The notes beneath the pieces were generated by a model, which did no database searches, was not told the DNA's origin, and saw only the letters and a program-made list of their open reading frames with translations. DNA of 38,617 nt, from assembly GCA_030065585.1 (NCBI GenBank), contig JASJED010000074.1:1-38617 (forward strand), in the 5' to 3' direction. Origin of the DNA: Desulfobacterales bacterium. GTDB lineage: Bacteria > Desulfobacterota > Desulfobacteria > Desulfobacterales > UBA5852. This document shows, in pieces, positions 7,557-16,682 of this stretch (position 1 is the first letter of the stretch; each line of letters opens with the position of its first letter). A program made the translations under genes and the position numbers.

Positions 7557-8058
7557 CCCCGCCGTCCGTTCCCGTCTGACCCGGGTGCTCGGTCTGCTCT
7601 ACCGGCTGGAGGACCTGTTGATTGCGGCCCTCCTCACGGCGACCATGGGGCTGGCCCTGTTTCAGATTATTTTGCGCAACGTGATGGGAACGGGGATTGT
7701 CTGGGGTGACGTCCTGGTCCGGATTCTGGTGCTCTGGATCGGCATGGCCGGCGCCATGGCCGCCACACGCGAGGGCAAGCATATCAGCATCGATTTGCTG
7801 ACGCGGTTTTTAACCCCCGGCCTGCGGCGGGTGGCGAACAGCCTGACCGCCCTGTTTGCCGCGGTGATCTGCCTGGCGGCCGCTTATTTCAGCCTGCAGT
7901 TCGTGCTGAGCGAATACGCCGCCGGCGACCTGGTGTTCGGGCGCATCCCTTTCTGGGTGTGCGAGTCCGTCCTGCCGCTGGCGTTCAGCATCATTGGATT
8001 GCGCTATGGTACCCAGTTTCTGATCCATGTCGCGTTCCCGCCGGGAGAGGCCTCCTGA
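7519..8058 (+). CDS. dctQ: TRAP transporter small permease, DctQ family
   Basis: This 179-residue inner-membrane protein has four hydrophobic segments and the DctQ-type blocks FQIILRNVMGTGIVWGDVL and ATREGKHISIDLL. It forms the membrane complex with the large permease and moves the substrate with ion symport. It overlaps the end of dctP and its stop codon overlaps the start of dctM (TGATG), showing tight translational coupling in the operon. Confidence 0.92.
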   Translation: MTTEPGWPAKINDPAVRSRLTRVLGLLYRLEDLLIAALLTATMGLALFQIILRNVMGTGIVWGDVLVRILVLWIGMAGAMAATREGKHISIDLLTRFLTPGLRRVANSLTALFAAVICLAAAYFSLQFVLSEYAAGDLVFGRIPFWVCESVLPLAFSIIGLRYGTQFLIHVAFPPGEAS

Positions 8059-9335
8059 TGGCCGCCCTCCTGTTTGTGGCGCTGGCCCTGCTGGCGCTTC
8101 TGGGAGCGCCCCTGTTCACCGTACTGCTGGCGGTGGCCATGGTCGGTTTCCATCTTCAGGGGATCGATCTGTCCGCCACAGCCATCGAGATCTACCGCTT
8201 GGCCGACATGCCCCTGTTGTTGGCCCTGCCCTTTTTTGCCTTTGCCGGTTACATCATCGGGCACAGCCAGACATCCCGGCGCCTGGTCCGGTTGACCCAG
8301 GTTTTCCTGGGATGGCTGCCGGGGGGGCTGGCCATCGTCTCCCTGGTGACCTGTGCCCTGTTCACCGCCTTTACCGGTGCGTCGGGCGTGACCATCGTGG
8401 CGTTGGGGGCGCTGCTCCACCCGGCCCTGATCCAGGACGGCTACCGTGAACGCTTCAGTTTGGGGCTCGTGACCTCCTCCGGGAGTCTGGGGCTTCTGTT
8501 TCCGCCTTCCGTGCCGCTGATCTTATACGGGGTCGTCGCCCAGCAGATGGGGGTCGGGCCGTTGTTCGCGATCGAAGACCTCTTCTGGGCCGGATTGATC
8601 CCCGGCATTTTAATGATCGCTTTGCTGTCGTGCTGGAGTCTGTGGGCCAACCGGGAGAAGATCCGCGCGGCCGAGCGGTTTTCCGCCACCGCCGCCATGG
8701 CGGCCCTGCGCGAGGCCATCTGGGAAATACCGCTGCCGATTTTTTTGATCATCGGCATCTACGGCGGGTTCCTGGCCATCTCCGAAGCGGCGATCATTAC
8801 GGCGGCCTATGTGGTGGTGGTCGAAGTTTTCATCTACCGGGAAATCGGTCTCGGTGAGCTTCCGGCGATCATGCGCGATGCCATGGTGATGGTGGGCGGC
8901 ATCCTGTTGATTCTGGGGGTATCGCTGGCCTTTACCAACTATCTGATCGACGCGGAGGTGCCCACCCGCCTGTTCAACCTGATCCAGCGGCATGTCAGTG
9001 AGCGGATCATCTTTCTCATGCTGCTCAATATCCTGCTTCTCCTGCTGGGCGCTTTTCTGGATATCTTTTCGGCCCTGGTCATCATGGTGCCCCTGATCCT
9101 GCCGGTGGCGGTCAGCTACGGCGTCAATCCGGTCCATCTGGGCATTATTTTCCTGGCCAACATGCAGATCGGCTATTTCACCCCGCCGGTGGGCATGAAC
9201 CTGTTCATCGCCAGCTACCGCTTCGAAAAGCCGGTCGCCACCCTCTATCGGGCCACGATTCCTTTCATGCTGGTGCTGCTGGCATCGGTGCTGATCATCA
9301 CCTACTGGCCCCCGCTGAGTTTGTCGTTTCTTTAA
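8058..9335 (+). CDS. dctM: TRAP transporter large permease, DctM family
   Basis: The 425-residue protein has about twelve membrane segments, with DctM family motifs such as LPFFAFAGYIIG, FTGASGVTIVALGALLHPAL, GSLGLLFPPSVPLILYG and IGYFTPPVGMNLF. It is the ion-coupled transport channel of the TRAP system. ATG 8058 overlaps the dctQ stop; a longer open frame upstream in the same phase lies inside dctQ and is not coding. No hairpin terminator is obvious after the gene. Confidence 0.93.
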   Translation: MAALLFVALALLALLGAPLFTVLLAVAMVGFHLQGIDLSATAIEIYRLADMPLLLALPFFAFAGYIIGHSQTSRRLVRLTQVFLGWLPGGLAIVSLVTCALFTAFTGASGVTIVALGALLHPALIQDGYRERFSLGLVTSSGSLGLLFPPSVPLILYGVVAQQMGVGPLFAIEDLFWAGLIPGILMIALLSCWSLWANREKIRAAERFSATAAMAALREAIWEIPLPIFLIIGIYGGFLAISEAAIITAAYVVVVEVFIYREIGLGELPAIMRDAMVMVGGILLILGVSLAFTNYLIDAEVPTRLFNLIQRHVSERIIFLMLLNILLLLLGAFLDIFSALVIMVPLILPVAVSYGVNPVHLGIIFLANMQIGYFTPPVGMNLFIASYRFEKPVATLYRATIPFMLVLLASVLIITYWPPLSLSFL

Positions 9336-9689
9336 GTCGCCGACACTTGCATCGTGCCACACGGTGGATTGCGCCATTGCGTCGGCTGAATTCGTTTGGC
9401 GTCACACCCCCCCTTCTGGTGAGAGACCCGACGAGGTTTGACCAATCCGGCATAATCGCAACAAAGTTGCTTTTCTTTCACATGAAATGAAAGTAACCTA
9501 TAGAAATCGTCGATGGACCTGGCGGTTTGGTATCCGTAGACTTACACTGTTCGGCCGGCGTGGTGCGTGTGAGAATGGTGCGGAGATACGAGAATAGACG
9601 ACAATTGATGGTATGGAAATTGCTTTCGTTTAGCGCAATGATACCGGCATCGATGACCCACTACCCTCATCTGACAAGGAAATGCCCAT
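9336..9689. other. Intergenic region between dctM and the lytic transglycosylase gene
   Basis: No gene is seen in these 354 bases. There is a run of seven C at 9407-9413. The part from 9440 to 9520 is AT-rich and contains CTTTCACATGAAATGAAAG, an imperfect palindrome that could be a protein-binding site. A promoter for the downstream gene must lie here, but I cannot place it firmly. Confidence 0.4.
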
Positions 9690-11786
9690 ATGAAGCGGCT
9701 ATCGCTTAACCTATCGGCAATCTTGATCTTTATCGGCATTCAATTGGGCTTGGTCCTTCCCCTGGCGGCCGAATCCTTCCCCCGGTACGAGGCCATCCAA
9801 CCCAATGTATCTTTTTGGGAAAAGATCTATTCGGAATATCCCACCACCCGGGCGGTCGTGCATGACAGCAAGGATCTCGGTATCGTCTACGAGGTTATTG
9901 CCCTTAAACCCCACGATGCGCCGGGGGCACGTAAGATCAACCGTAAACGCATGAAGCGGGCCCGGGCCACATACCAGGGGCTCTTGAAGCGCCTGGCCGC
10001 CGATCCGCACCTTCAGGATCCCGAGGCCCGCCGGGTGGCCGCCTTGTTCGGACCGGGGGCCGGCGCGAAGGCCTTTGGGCGTGCGCGTCACCGGGTGCGC
10101 TGCCAAATTGGACAGAAGGATCGATTCCGGGCCGGTTTGATACGCTCCGGCGCCTATCTCGACGAAATCCGGACCATTTTGCAATCTTACGGCGTACCCC
10201 AGGATCTGGCCTACCTGCCCCATGTGGAGTCGTCGTTCAATCCCAAGGCCTACAGCAAGTTCGGCGCCGCCGGGATCTGGCAGTTTACGCGCTCGACCGG
10301 CAAGCGTTTCATGCGCGTGGGCTACGAGGTCGACGAGCGCCGCGACCCCATTATAGCAACCCATGCCGCCGCCCGTTTGCTCAAGGAAAACCATGAACGG
10401 CTGGGCAGTTGGCCCCTGGCCATTACGGCCTACAATCATGGGGCCTCCGGCGTGGCGCGGGCCAAACGCAAATACGGCGACTATCCGAGCATCTTTCGAT
10501 CGTATCGCAGCCGCACCTTCAAGTTCGCCTCGCGGAATTTCTACGCCGAATTCCTGGCCGCCCGTCAAGTGGCTGCCAACCACCAACAATATTTTGACAC
10601 CCTGACCATGGATCAACCGGTACCCTCCCGTACCGTGACCCTCGCGGGGTATGCCCGTTTCAGCGACCTCTGCGCACACTTCGCGATCGAACCGCAAGCG
10701 CTGCAATCGATGAATCCGGCCCTGCGCCCGCCGGTCATCAATGGTCAGAAATATGTTCCCAAGGGCTATCACCTGCGTCTGCCCGCGCCGGACGGCAGCG
10801 ATGTCCTGCTGGCGGCCATTCCCGCAAGCCTTTATCTTTCGGCCCAAAAGCCCAGCCGTTTTTACACGGTCCAGCGCGGTGATACGGCCGGCAAGATTGC
10901 GCGGGCCAACGGTGTGCGCCTGGCCGATTTGATCGCCGTCAACAATCTAAACCGCCGGGCCACGATCTACCCCCGGCAGACGCTGCGCATTCCCCTGCCC
11001 GATGAAACCGTGGCCGCCAAAACCCCACCGCCGAAACCTACGCTGATGGCGGATCGTGGCGCGGCCAGCCCCTCACCGACGCCCCCGCCGGAGCGCGCTC
11101 CGGCGCAGGAACCTGCGCCAACGCCGCCTAAGCGACCCGAACCGCCGGCGGCCGCTGCGGTTGAACTGCCGCGCCCCATGGCGGCGTCAATCGTGCCGCT
11201 GCCGGCGCCTGAGCGGATCGAAGCCCCGGTCGAAAAAACACCGATTTCGGCCGCCCAGGCGCCCAGTGCCGAGATTGTCGCCGCCGATGTTCATTTCGAG
11301 CGCATGGCCACCATTCAGGATCGGCCAGCGGGCATTCTGCAGGTGGAAGTCGAGGAGACCCTGGGCCACTATGCGGAATGGGCCGGCGTGCGCACCCAGG
11401 CGATTCGACGCCTGAACGAACTGCCTTACGGCCGCACGCTGCATTTGCACCAGAAAGTCAAGATACCGCTGCACCGGACCACCCAGGCCGCGTTTGAGGA
11501 GCACCGCTATGAATTTCACAAACGCCTGCAGGAGGACTTCTTTGCGGTCTACCGCGTCAGTGAGCTGGAAACCTACCGGGTGCAAAGGGGGGACAGCTAC
11601 TGGACCCTGTGCCGCAATAAATTCGATATACCCATGTGGCTGCTCAAACACTACAATGCCGATATCGACCTGGCGAATCTGCAATTCCGTCAGAAGCTGA
11701 TGATCCCGGTGATCGAGAAAACCGACGCCGGTGACCCCGGTACGGTGGCCGCGGATCCGGTTGCCGAAACGCCGGACGAGTCATAG
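9690..11786 (+). CDS. MltD-like membrane-bound lytic murein transglycosylase with LysM domains
   Basis: The 698-residue exported protein begins with a signal peptide (cleavage near LPLAAE). A lytic transglycosylase domain spans about residues 155-300: YLPHVESSFNPKAYSKFG holds the catalytic Glu180, and GAAGIWQFT and TAYNHGASG are the family's next motifs. One good LysM domain is at about 390-436 (YTVQRGDTAGKIA). A Pro-rich linker (about 438-520) is followed by a degenerate LysM near 550-595 and another near 630-675 (YRVQRGDSYWTLC). It cleaves peptidoglycan glycan strands with anhydro-muramyl ends, anchored by LysM. The start has AAGGAA about ten bases upstream. Confidence 0.93.
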   Translation: MKRLSLNLSAILIFIGIQLGLVLPLAAESFPRYEAIQPNVSFWEKIYSEYPTTRAVVHDSKDLGIVYEVIALKPHDAPGARKINRKRMKRARATYQGLLKRLAADPHLQDPEARRVAALFGPGAGAKAFGRARHRVRCQIGQKDRFRAGLIRSGAYLDEIRTILQSYGVPQDLAYLPHVESSFNPKAYSKFGAAGIWQFTRSTGKRFMRVGYEVDERRDPIIATHAAARLLKENHERLGSWPLAITAYNHGASGVARAKRKYGDYPSIFRSYRSRTFKFASRNFYAEFLAARQVAANHQQYFDTLTMDQPVPSRTVTLAGYARFSDLCAHFAIEPQALQSMNPALRPPVINGQKYVPKGYHLRLPAPDGSDVLLAAIPASLYLSAQKPSRFYTVQRGDTAGKIARANGVRLADLIAVNNLNRRATIYPRQTLRIPLPDETVAAKTPPPKPTLMADRGAASPSPTPPPERAPAQEPAPTPPKRPEPPAAAAVELPRPMAASIVPLPAPERIEAPVEKTPISAAQAPSAEIVAADVHFERMATIQDRPAGILQVEVEETLGHYAEWAGVRTQAIRRLNELPYGRTLHLHQKVKIPLHRTTQAAFEEHRYEFHKRLQEDFFAVYRVSELETYRVQRGDSYWTLCRNKFDIPMWLLKHYNADIDLANLQFRQKLMIPVIEKTDAGDPGTVAADPVAETPDES

Positions 11787-12019
11787 CTTACCCTATTTGC
11801 AATCTACCGCGCCTGGCGCGGGTGGTTGCGGTGCTAAACACACGGCAGGTAAAACGGCCGTCGATATTACGGTAAACACGGGGGCATCCCCTGAAATTGA
11901 TCTCGAGCTGAAAGTTGGATCTCAATGACGCAAAGTGCCCCGAACAACCATGACCGTCCGGGCCGAGATATGATGATCACGAGGCCCCCCTATCCGGTCG
12001 CAGGCCCGCGGGTCTGGAT

Positions 12020-13003
12020 ATGACGCGCCCTTCGATGACGCGTGGGCGGAATCATTGCCGGCAATGCCTCCCCTGGGTGGCCATTTTCCTGATTGGCCTT
12101 TGGGCTGTGGCGGCTTGTCCGGCCACGGCCGCTGCCACGCAGGTCCGTTTCTTCTACAGCGGTGACGGTCATATCAATCTGGCCAGCAGTAAAAACGGCA
12201 CGACCTTCGATGGTCGCTATCGAATTGCCGCCGACCGCTACGACCCCGAAGCCCTCAAAGCCTTGCACCGTGTCTTCGCTGCGCCTTATACGCCTGACAA
12301 GCCGCGCTTGTCATTGCGACTGGTCGAGTATCTGGACTACCTGCAAGACCATCTGCATCCCGGTGCGCGAATCACCATCACTTCCGGCTACCGCAGTCCG
12401 GCCTATAACAGCAAGGTCCGAAAAGGCGGTGGCCTGGCGGCCAAAGCCAGCATGCATCAGTATGGGATGGCCGCCGATTTTATCATGGAAGGGGTGCCCT
12501 CACGGCGGGTGTGGGAAAAGGTCAGGGCCTTGGGCTTCGGCGGCACCGGCTATTACCAGGGCAAGACGGTGCACGTCGACGTGGGCCCGGCGCGGTTTTG
12601 GGACCAGACCGACTCGGGAGTCGGTACGGGCATCTCCGACGACAACCAACTGATCGGACTGGTGGCGGATTACGACATCTACGCACCGGGGGCGGTGATG
12701 TATATGCATTTTATCCGCATGACCGCTTTTCCGATCGGCGTAACCGCGACGTTTGAATTGCGCCGCCGGCCGTCGGCGGGCGAAGTCCTCGAATCGACAG
12801 CCTTCCACCCGGACTTCAACCGATCCTACGAGGGGGACTGCCTGCATCTGGAGGATGTCGAAGAGATGGCTTTCATCCGCTGGCGCCTGCCACGCGACCT
12901 GCCACCGGGGCGTTATGACATTCAAGCCCGTTTCTGTGATTCCCGCTGGGAGCGCATGCCTCCTCAGGTCGCCACCCCGGTGTTTGTCATCAGCGCACCA
13001 TGA
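12020..13003 (+). CDS. DUF882 / peptidase M15 family exported protein
   Basis: The 327-residue protein has a hydrophobic N terminus (residues 18-40) typical of export, then a DUF882/YcbK-like M15 domain. The zinc-site pattern is visible: SGYRSPAYNSKV near residues 122-133, SMHQYGMAADF with H146 and D153, and VHVDVG with H185. Such proteins are predicted peptidoglycan peptidases. The last 120 residues form an extra beta-rich domain I cannot name. A second Met at codon 6 (12035) is possible. It follows the transglycosylase, so both may serve cell-wall remodelling. Confidence 0.85.
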   Translation: MTRPSMTRGRNHCRQCLPWVAIFLIGLWAVAACPATAAATQVRFFYSGDGHINLASSKNGTTFDGRYRIAADRYDPEALKALHRVFAAPYTPDKPRLSLRLVEYLDYLQDHLHPGARITITSGYRSPAYNSKVRKGGGLAAKASMHQYGMAADFIMEGVPSRRVWEKVRALGFGGTGYYQGKTVHVDVGPARFWDQTDSGVGTGISDDNQLIGLVADYDIYAPGAVMYMHFIRMTAFPIGVTATFELRRRPSAGEVLESTAFHPDFNRSYEGDCLHLEDVEEMAFIRWRLPRDLPPGRYDIQARFCDSRWERMPPQVATPVFVISAP

Positions 13004-13083
13004 GCCTTTAGCGGCCAAGACAACCAACCTGCGGCACGGCGATTTCGGATGCCAGGGGGTCGCCAATCCGGGAGCGTAACCCA

Positions 13084-13725
13084 ATGGAAACCAACCTCAA
13101 TGCGGTCGAAACCAGGATCCTGGGAAGTCTCATGGAAAAGGCGCTGTCCACGCCCGATTACTACCCCCTGTCGTTGAACGCCCTGCTCAATGCCTGTAAC
13201 CAGAAATCAAGCCGTGATCCGGTGGTGACCTATGACGCGCCGAGCGTACAGTCCGCACTCGAGGGATTGGAAGCCAAGGGCCTGGTGGACTGTAGCCGTT
13301 TGGGGCGCGTGCCTAAATTTGCGGAGCTTTTCGGCCGCCAGCACGACCTGATGCCTCCCGAAATAGCGGCGCTGTCCGTAATGCTCCTGCGCGGCCCCCA
13401 GACGGCCGGTGAGATTCGCAGCCGCACAGCCCGCATGCATCGGTTTAGCGGGCTGGAAGCGGTCCTGGAAACCCTGGCCCGACTCACCGAATGGGGCCTC
13501 TGCCACCGCTTGGCACGCCTGCCCGGCCACAAGGAAGACCGTTATGCGCACCGGCTCGGTGATACGGACGAAGCGCCGGCGGTGAAAGTTGAAGCGGATC
13601 CGGGACCAACCACGCCGCAGGCGGTTGACCGCATCGAAACCCTGGAGCAGGCGGTCGCTTCCCTGCGTGCTGAGTTGTCCGCGCTGCAAGCTGAATTCAG
13701 TGCCTTTAAATCCCAATTTGAATAG
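13084..13725 (+). CDS. YceH family (DUF480) winged-helix protein
   Basis: The 213-residue protein matches YceH from its first residues: NAVETRILGSLMEKALSTPD, then YYPLSLNALLNACNQKSSR and the second-domain blocks LMPPEIAALSVMLLRGPQT and AGEIRSRTARMH. It folds as two winged-helix domains. The C-terminal 35 residues form a predicted coiled coil (RIETLEQAVASLRAELSAL). No function is established, though a role in envelope regulation has been proposed for enterobacterial members. GGGAG lies nine bases before the ATG. Confidence 0.9.
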   Translation: METNLNAVETRILGSLMEKALSTPDYYPLSLNALLNACNQKSSRDPVVTYDAPSVQSALEGLEAKGLVDCSRLGRVPKFAELFGRQHDLMPPEIAALSVMLLRGPQTAGEIRSRTARMHRFSGLEAVLETLARLTEWGLCHRLARLPGHKEDRYAHRLGDTDEAPAVKVEADPGPTTPQAVDRIETLEQAVASLRAELSALQAEFSAFKSQFE

Positions 13726-13837
13726 ATTTGATCTCTTCGTTCCCTGTGCTTAGCGTTTAAAGACTGCGCAATCCAGCGTGCCGGCGTTCGGCCCCCATGG
13801 CGGCCGGCCGCGATGATGAAGCTTTCGAGGTGCCGCC

Positions 13838-14326
13838 ATGCGCAGACAAAAAGTATTCGTCACCAGTGACGGTAAGGCCACCTTCGTCTGTCCCGCGTGC
13901 GCGCGCTCGCGGACCGTGGATGCGGCCCGCAACCCCACGCTTTCACGCGCCGCCAGGGTGCGGGTCAAGTGCCCCTGTGGCCACCAGTATCCCGTGAGCC
14001 TGGAACGCCGCCGCTATTTCCGCAAGGCGGTTGATTTGCGCGGCACGTTTGTCCAAACGGTCGACGGTCGGCACGTGGACGGCGGGCCAATGGTCGTCCT
14101 CGACCTGTCGCGCACGGGGATGCGGATCCGGTTAAACGAGAGCCGGCCCGTAAGGATCGGCGACACCCTCGTGGTCAAGTTCCAGTTGGACGATCGTCAG
14201 CAGTCGTTGATTCACAAAGAAAGCATCGTGCGTCGGATCGATGGGGTCGATCTGGGCACCGAGTTTACCGCGTCCAACGTGATCGATGCCAGCACGCGGG
14301 CCATCGGATTTTACCTTACCGGTTGA
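13838..14326 (+). CDS. PilZ domain protein with N-terminal zinc-ribbon-like segment
   Basis: The 162-residue protein has two parts. Residues 1-50 hold paired cysteines (C18, C21, C45, C47, in CPAC and CPCG), resembling a small zinc ribbon. Residues 55-160 form a PilZ domain with the c-di-GMP motifs RRRYFRK (57-63) and DLSRTGMRI (89-97). It therefore probably binds cyclic di-GMP in the cytoplasm. Its partner is not evident from the neighbours. GAGGTG lies five to ten bases before the start codon. Confidence 0.85.
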   Translation: MRRQKVFVTSDGKATFVCPACARSRTVDAARNPTLSRAARVRVKCPCGHQYPVSLERRRYFRKAVDLRGTFVQTVDGRHVDGGPMVVLDLSRTGMRIRLNESRPVRIGDTLVVKFQLDDRQQSLIHKESIVRRIDGVDLGTEFTASNVIDASTRAIGFYLTG

Positions 14327-14357
14327 ATACGATGAACTCGCTACAAGTTATCTTACA

Positions 14358-14481
14358 GACGGTTTTGTAAACACTTCGAGAGACGGCGTGAGATGCCCGG
14401 GGAATGAAGCGTATTTAAAGTACGCTGAACTGGACGAGGGCTGAAGCGTAACGCCGCTATCGGACTGTTTACGAGACCGTC
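14358..14481 (+). repeat. 124-bp MITE/REP-like element, copy B
   Basis: The ends are GACGGTTTTGTAA (14358-14370) and TTACGAGACCGTC (14469-14481). The centre reads AGCGTATTTAAAGTACGCT and the right inner arm GAAGCGTAACGCCGCTATCGG. It is in the same orientation as copy A and the most diverged in its left half. It fills the gap between two convergent genes and may serve as a bidirectional terminator. It ends only three bases from the stop codon of the minus-strand gene. Confidence 0.85.
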
Positions 14482-14483
14482 AA

Positions 14484-15104
14484 TCAGCGGTTCTCGAGAT
14501 CCTTGATCCGCTGCCGTGTCAATCGGCGCATGGCGCGGGACAATTCCCCGGGGGCTTCCAGAATCTGGCGGTAGGCTTGCAGCGCTCTCGGTTGATCCTC
14601 TAACCATTCATAATTGCGGGCCAGTTGGAAACGGGTGACAAAGTCCGCTGGACGGGCCTGGCGGGCAACGGTCAGGCTGCGGATGGCGGCGTGGGGGTCG
14701 CCGCGTCTTTCGTAATGCTGCGCCAAGGCGGCCTGCAGGGCAAAGCGAAGATCTTCATCCGATCGGTGCGCCTCGTTTTCCAGCGCGTTCACTAGATATG
14801 CCTCCGTGTGCTGATCCGCCGCGATCGATTGGAATGCGGCCGGGCCGAGTTTGTCGGTGATCTGCTGCCGGATGAACATTTCCCGGCGCCGGGTATGAAA
14901 ATCGAATTCGGTCTGGCAGTCCTTGGCGCTGGGGAAGAAATTGGCGCGGAGCATGGGCAGCGCAATCGAGATCACCGCCGCGACCACAAGCAGGGCCAGC
15001 GGATCGAGGCGGCCACTGGTCAGCATGCGATAGACGAGGATGCTGGCAACGACGATTGCGCCGATGGCGGCTAAGGCAATAAGCAGAACCCGGTTGAACG
15101 TCAT
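14484..15104 (-). CDS. Membrane-anchored TPR-like protein of unknown function
   Basis: The 206-residue protein has two hydrophobic segments near the N terminus (about 6-26 and 36-55). A soluble helical part follows with TPR-like repeats, such as ALAQHYERRGDPHAAIRSL and FQLARNYEWLEDQPRALQAY. I do not recognise a specific family. Its ATG overlaps the stop codon of the preceding TPR gene (ATGA), so the two are translated together and probably act together, perhaps in assembling a membrane complex. That role is inference only. Confidence 0.75.
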   Translation of the reverse strand: MTFNRVLLIALAAIGAIVVASILVYRMLTSGRLDPLALLVVAAVISIALPMLRANFFPSAKDCQTEFDFHTRRREMFIRQQITDKLGPAAFQSIAADQHTEAYLVNALENEAHRSDEDLRFALQAALAQHYERRGDPHAAIRSLTVARQARPADFVTRFQLARNYEWLEDQPRALQAYRQILEAPGELSRAMRRLTRQRIKDLENR

Positions 15105-16372
15105 GGCCTGTCTCGCGGCAAGCCTTTATCGCTCGTGTGGGCTTCGACCTGCCGGGCAAAGCCTATGAAGCGTCGGGCCTCGTGGTCATGGCCTTGGTGG
15201 GCATAGATACGGGCCACACGGCGGTAATATTGTGCGGCATTGGTTGGTATTTCCTGCACGAGGGCCAGATACGATTCCAGTAGGTCGGTGTCATACTGGC
15301 TTTCGGCAAAACACAGCTCAGCGTATTCGTGGCGGATCTGGGGGTCGATGCGGGCACCGCAGCCACGGCAACGGTCGATGATGCCCCGGTAGAGCTCCCG
15401 GGCGCGGTCGCGGTCCTGCAGATCCAGGCAGACCCGGGCCAGCTTGTGGGCCACCGTCGGGTCCCATCCATGGGTGTCGATGAAGCGATGATAATGCTGC
15501 CGGGCGGATTCGTGTTTTCCAGCGCGCGTGAGGGTTTCGCCCCGCAGGAGCAAGGCCGCCACGGATGTCGCCAGATCGGTCGGCAGGGTATCCAGAAGGG
15601 CCAGGGCCCTGTCAAAATTTTTCTGGTCCCAGTAGATTTCGCACAGAAGCTGATAGGCGGGCAGGGCTTCGGGGTGATGGCGGCGAAAAAGGCGTAGCAG
15701 ATCATGGGCCGCGGATTGGCGATTCAAGTTTAGATAGGCCGTGGCCAGTTCCAGCGGGATGTAGCTGTCCGGCTCGGGGTGGGCCTTGTGGGCTTGCTCA
15801 AGGTGGCGGACGGCGTTTTCAAAGGCCCCTCGATTGAGGGCGATGTAACCCCGCTTGAAATCATCGCCGTAACGCTGATATGCTTGGCCCACAGCGGCCG
15901 GCAGGGTGTGGCATAACGCCAGGAAATAATCATCGTCCCCCGTCGCCGGCAACTGGCCGGCGGGCGTTTCCCGACGTACTGCCCCGCGAACAGCCGGCTC
16001 GGGGGCATTGACCTCGTAATACCGGCCCTCGAGTTCCCGGAGCGCTCGTTCCAGGGTGCGCTGAAAATCTTGATCGGTACTGACTTCGATTGCCAGCGTC
16101 AGCATTTCGTGGGCTTCGGCCCAATAGTGGCCGTCCATCAGGTCGCGCGCCTGGCGCCAATGATCGCGGGCCAGGGCCTGTCGCGCCTGCCGGATCTTGG
16201 CGGATAGCCGGTGCTGACGGTCGCCTGGGGTTCCGGAGCGTTTGGCGAGTTTGTCCCGAGCGCTTTCGTAGACCAGCATGGCTTCACCCCATCGACCGGC
16301 CGCCATCAGTCGATCGCCTTTGTGCTCCAGTTTTTCGGGGGTCGCTCCCGTCAGCCGTTCCAGAAGGGACAT
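15101..16372 (-). CDS. Cytoplasmic tetratricopeptide repeat protein
   Basis: The 423-residue protein lacks a signal peptide and is made of helical repeats. Clear TPR-like units include GYIALNRGAFENAVRHLEQA, LCEIYWDQKNFDRALALLD and LLLRGETLTRAGKHESARQ. A cysteine pair (CRGCG) near residue 340 is unusual for TPR proteins. I chose the ATG at 16372 (MSLLERLTG), which has GGAG upstream, over the longer frame to 16462. It is the first gene of a two-gene minus-strand unit. The function is unknown; protein-protein interaction is the likely role. Confidence 0.78.
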   Translation of the reverse strand: MSLLERLTGATPEKLEHKGDRLMAAGRWGEAMLVYESARDKLAKRSGTPGDRQHRLSAKIRQARQALARDHWRQARDLMDGHYWAEAHEMLTLAIEVSTDQDFQRTLERALRELEGRYYEVNAPEPAVRGAVRRETPAGQLPATGDDDYFLALCHTLPAAVGQAYQRYGDDFKRGYIALNRGAFENAVRHLEQAHKAHPEPDSYIPLELATAYLNLNRQSAAHDLLRLFRRHHPEALPAYQLLCEIYWDQKNFDRALALLDTLPTDLATSVAALLLRGETLTRAGKHESARQHYHRFIDTHGWDPTVAHKLARVCLDLQDRDRARELYRGIIDRCRGCGARIDPQIRHEYAELCFAESQYDTDLLESYLALVQEIPTNAAQYYRRVARIYAHQGHDHEARRFIGFARQVEAHTSDKGLPRDRP

Positions 16373-16682
16373 GGGTATACACTCCGGTATCCGTTTGGGG
16401 CTCGCTTGCCAGGGTCTTTCAGGGCTATCAGGCCAAACCCGGGATTGCAAGGCGATCGGCATCCACCGCGGCGATTCGAACGAATTGAGCCTGACGCTGG
16501 AAAATTTTCAGTTCAGACTTATGTTCATAATTGACACATCTTGATGCGATCTGATTTTCCGGATTGTGAAAACCTAAAACGTTACCGGCGAACAGGCAAG
16601 GTGCTCGCGGGTAGCGTTGATTATCGTCCAGCCCGGGAATCATTGGCCGGCACAGATCATTCATTTATTGGGGGGGGTCCAA
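16373..16682. other. Divergent intergenic region
   Basis: These 310 bases separate the minus-strand TPR unit from the plus-strand gene at 16683 and should contain a promoter for each. TTGACA at 16531-16536 could be a -35 box for the plus strand, but no good -10 follows. A run of eight G (16670-16677) lies just upstream of the next start codon and may act as, or disturb, its ribosome binding site. Confidence 0.4.

Noticed and set aside
8610-9377. 255-codon minus-strand frame over dctM
   Set aside because: Composition dominated by Gln, Asp, His and Arg, typical of the complement of membrane-protein codons.
9711-10847. Long 378-codon minus-strand frame inside the transglycosylase gene
   Set aside because: It is antisense to a clear lytic transglycosylase; long antisense frames are expected in GC-rich coding DNA.
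11927-12023. Short 32-codon frame ending on the start of the DUF882 gene, considered as a leader peptide
   Set aside because: No clear ribosome site and no regulatory codon pattern; the overlap is probably chance.
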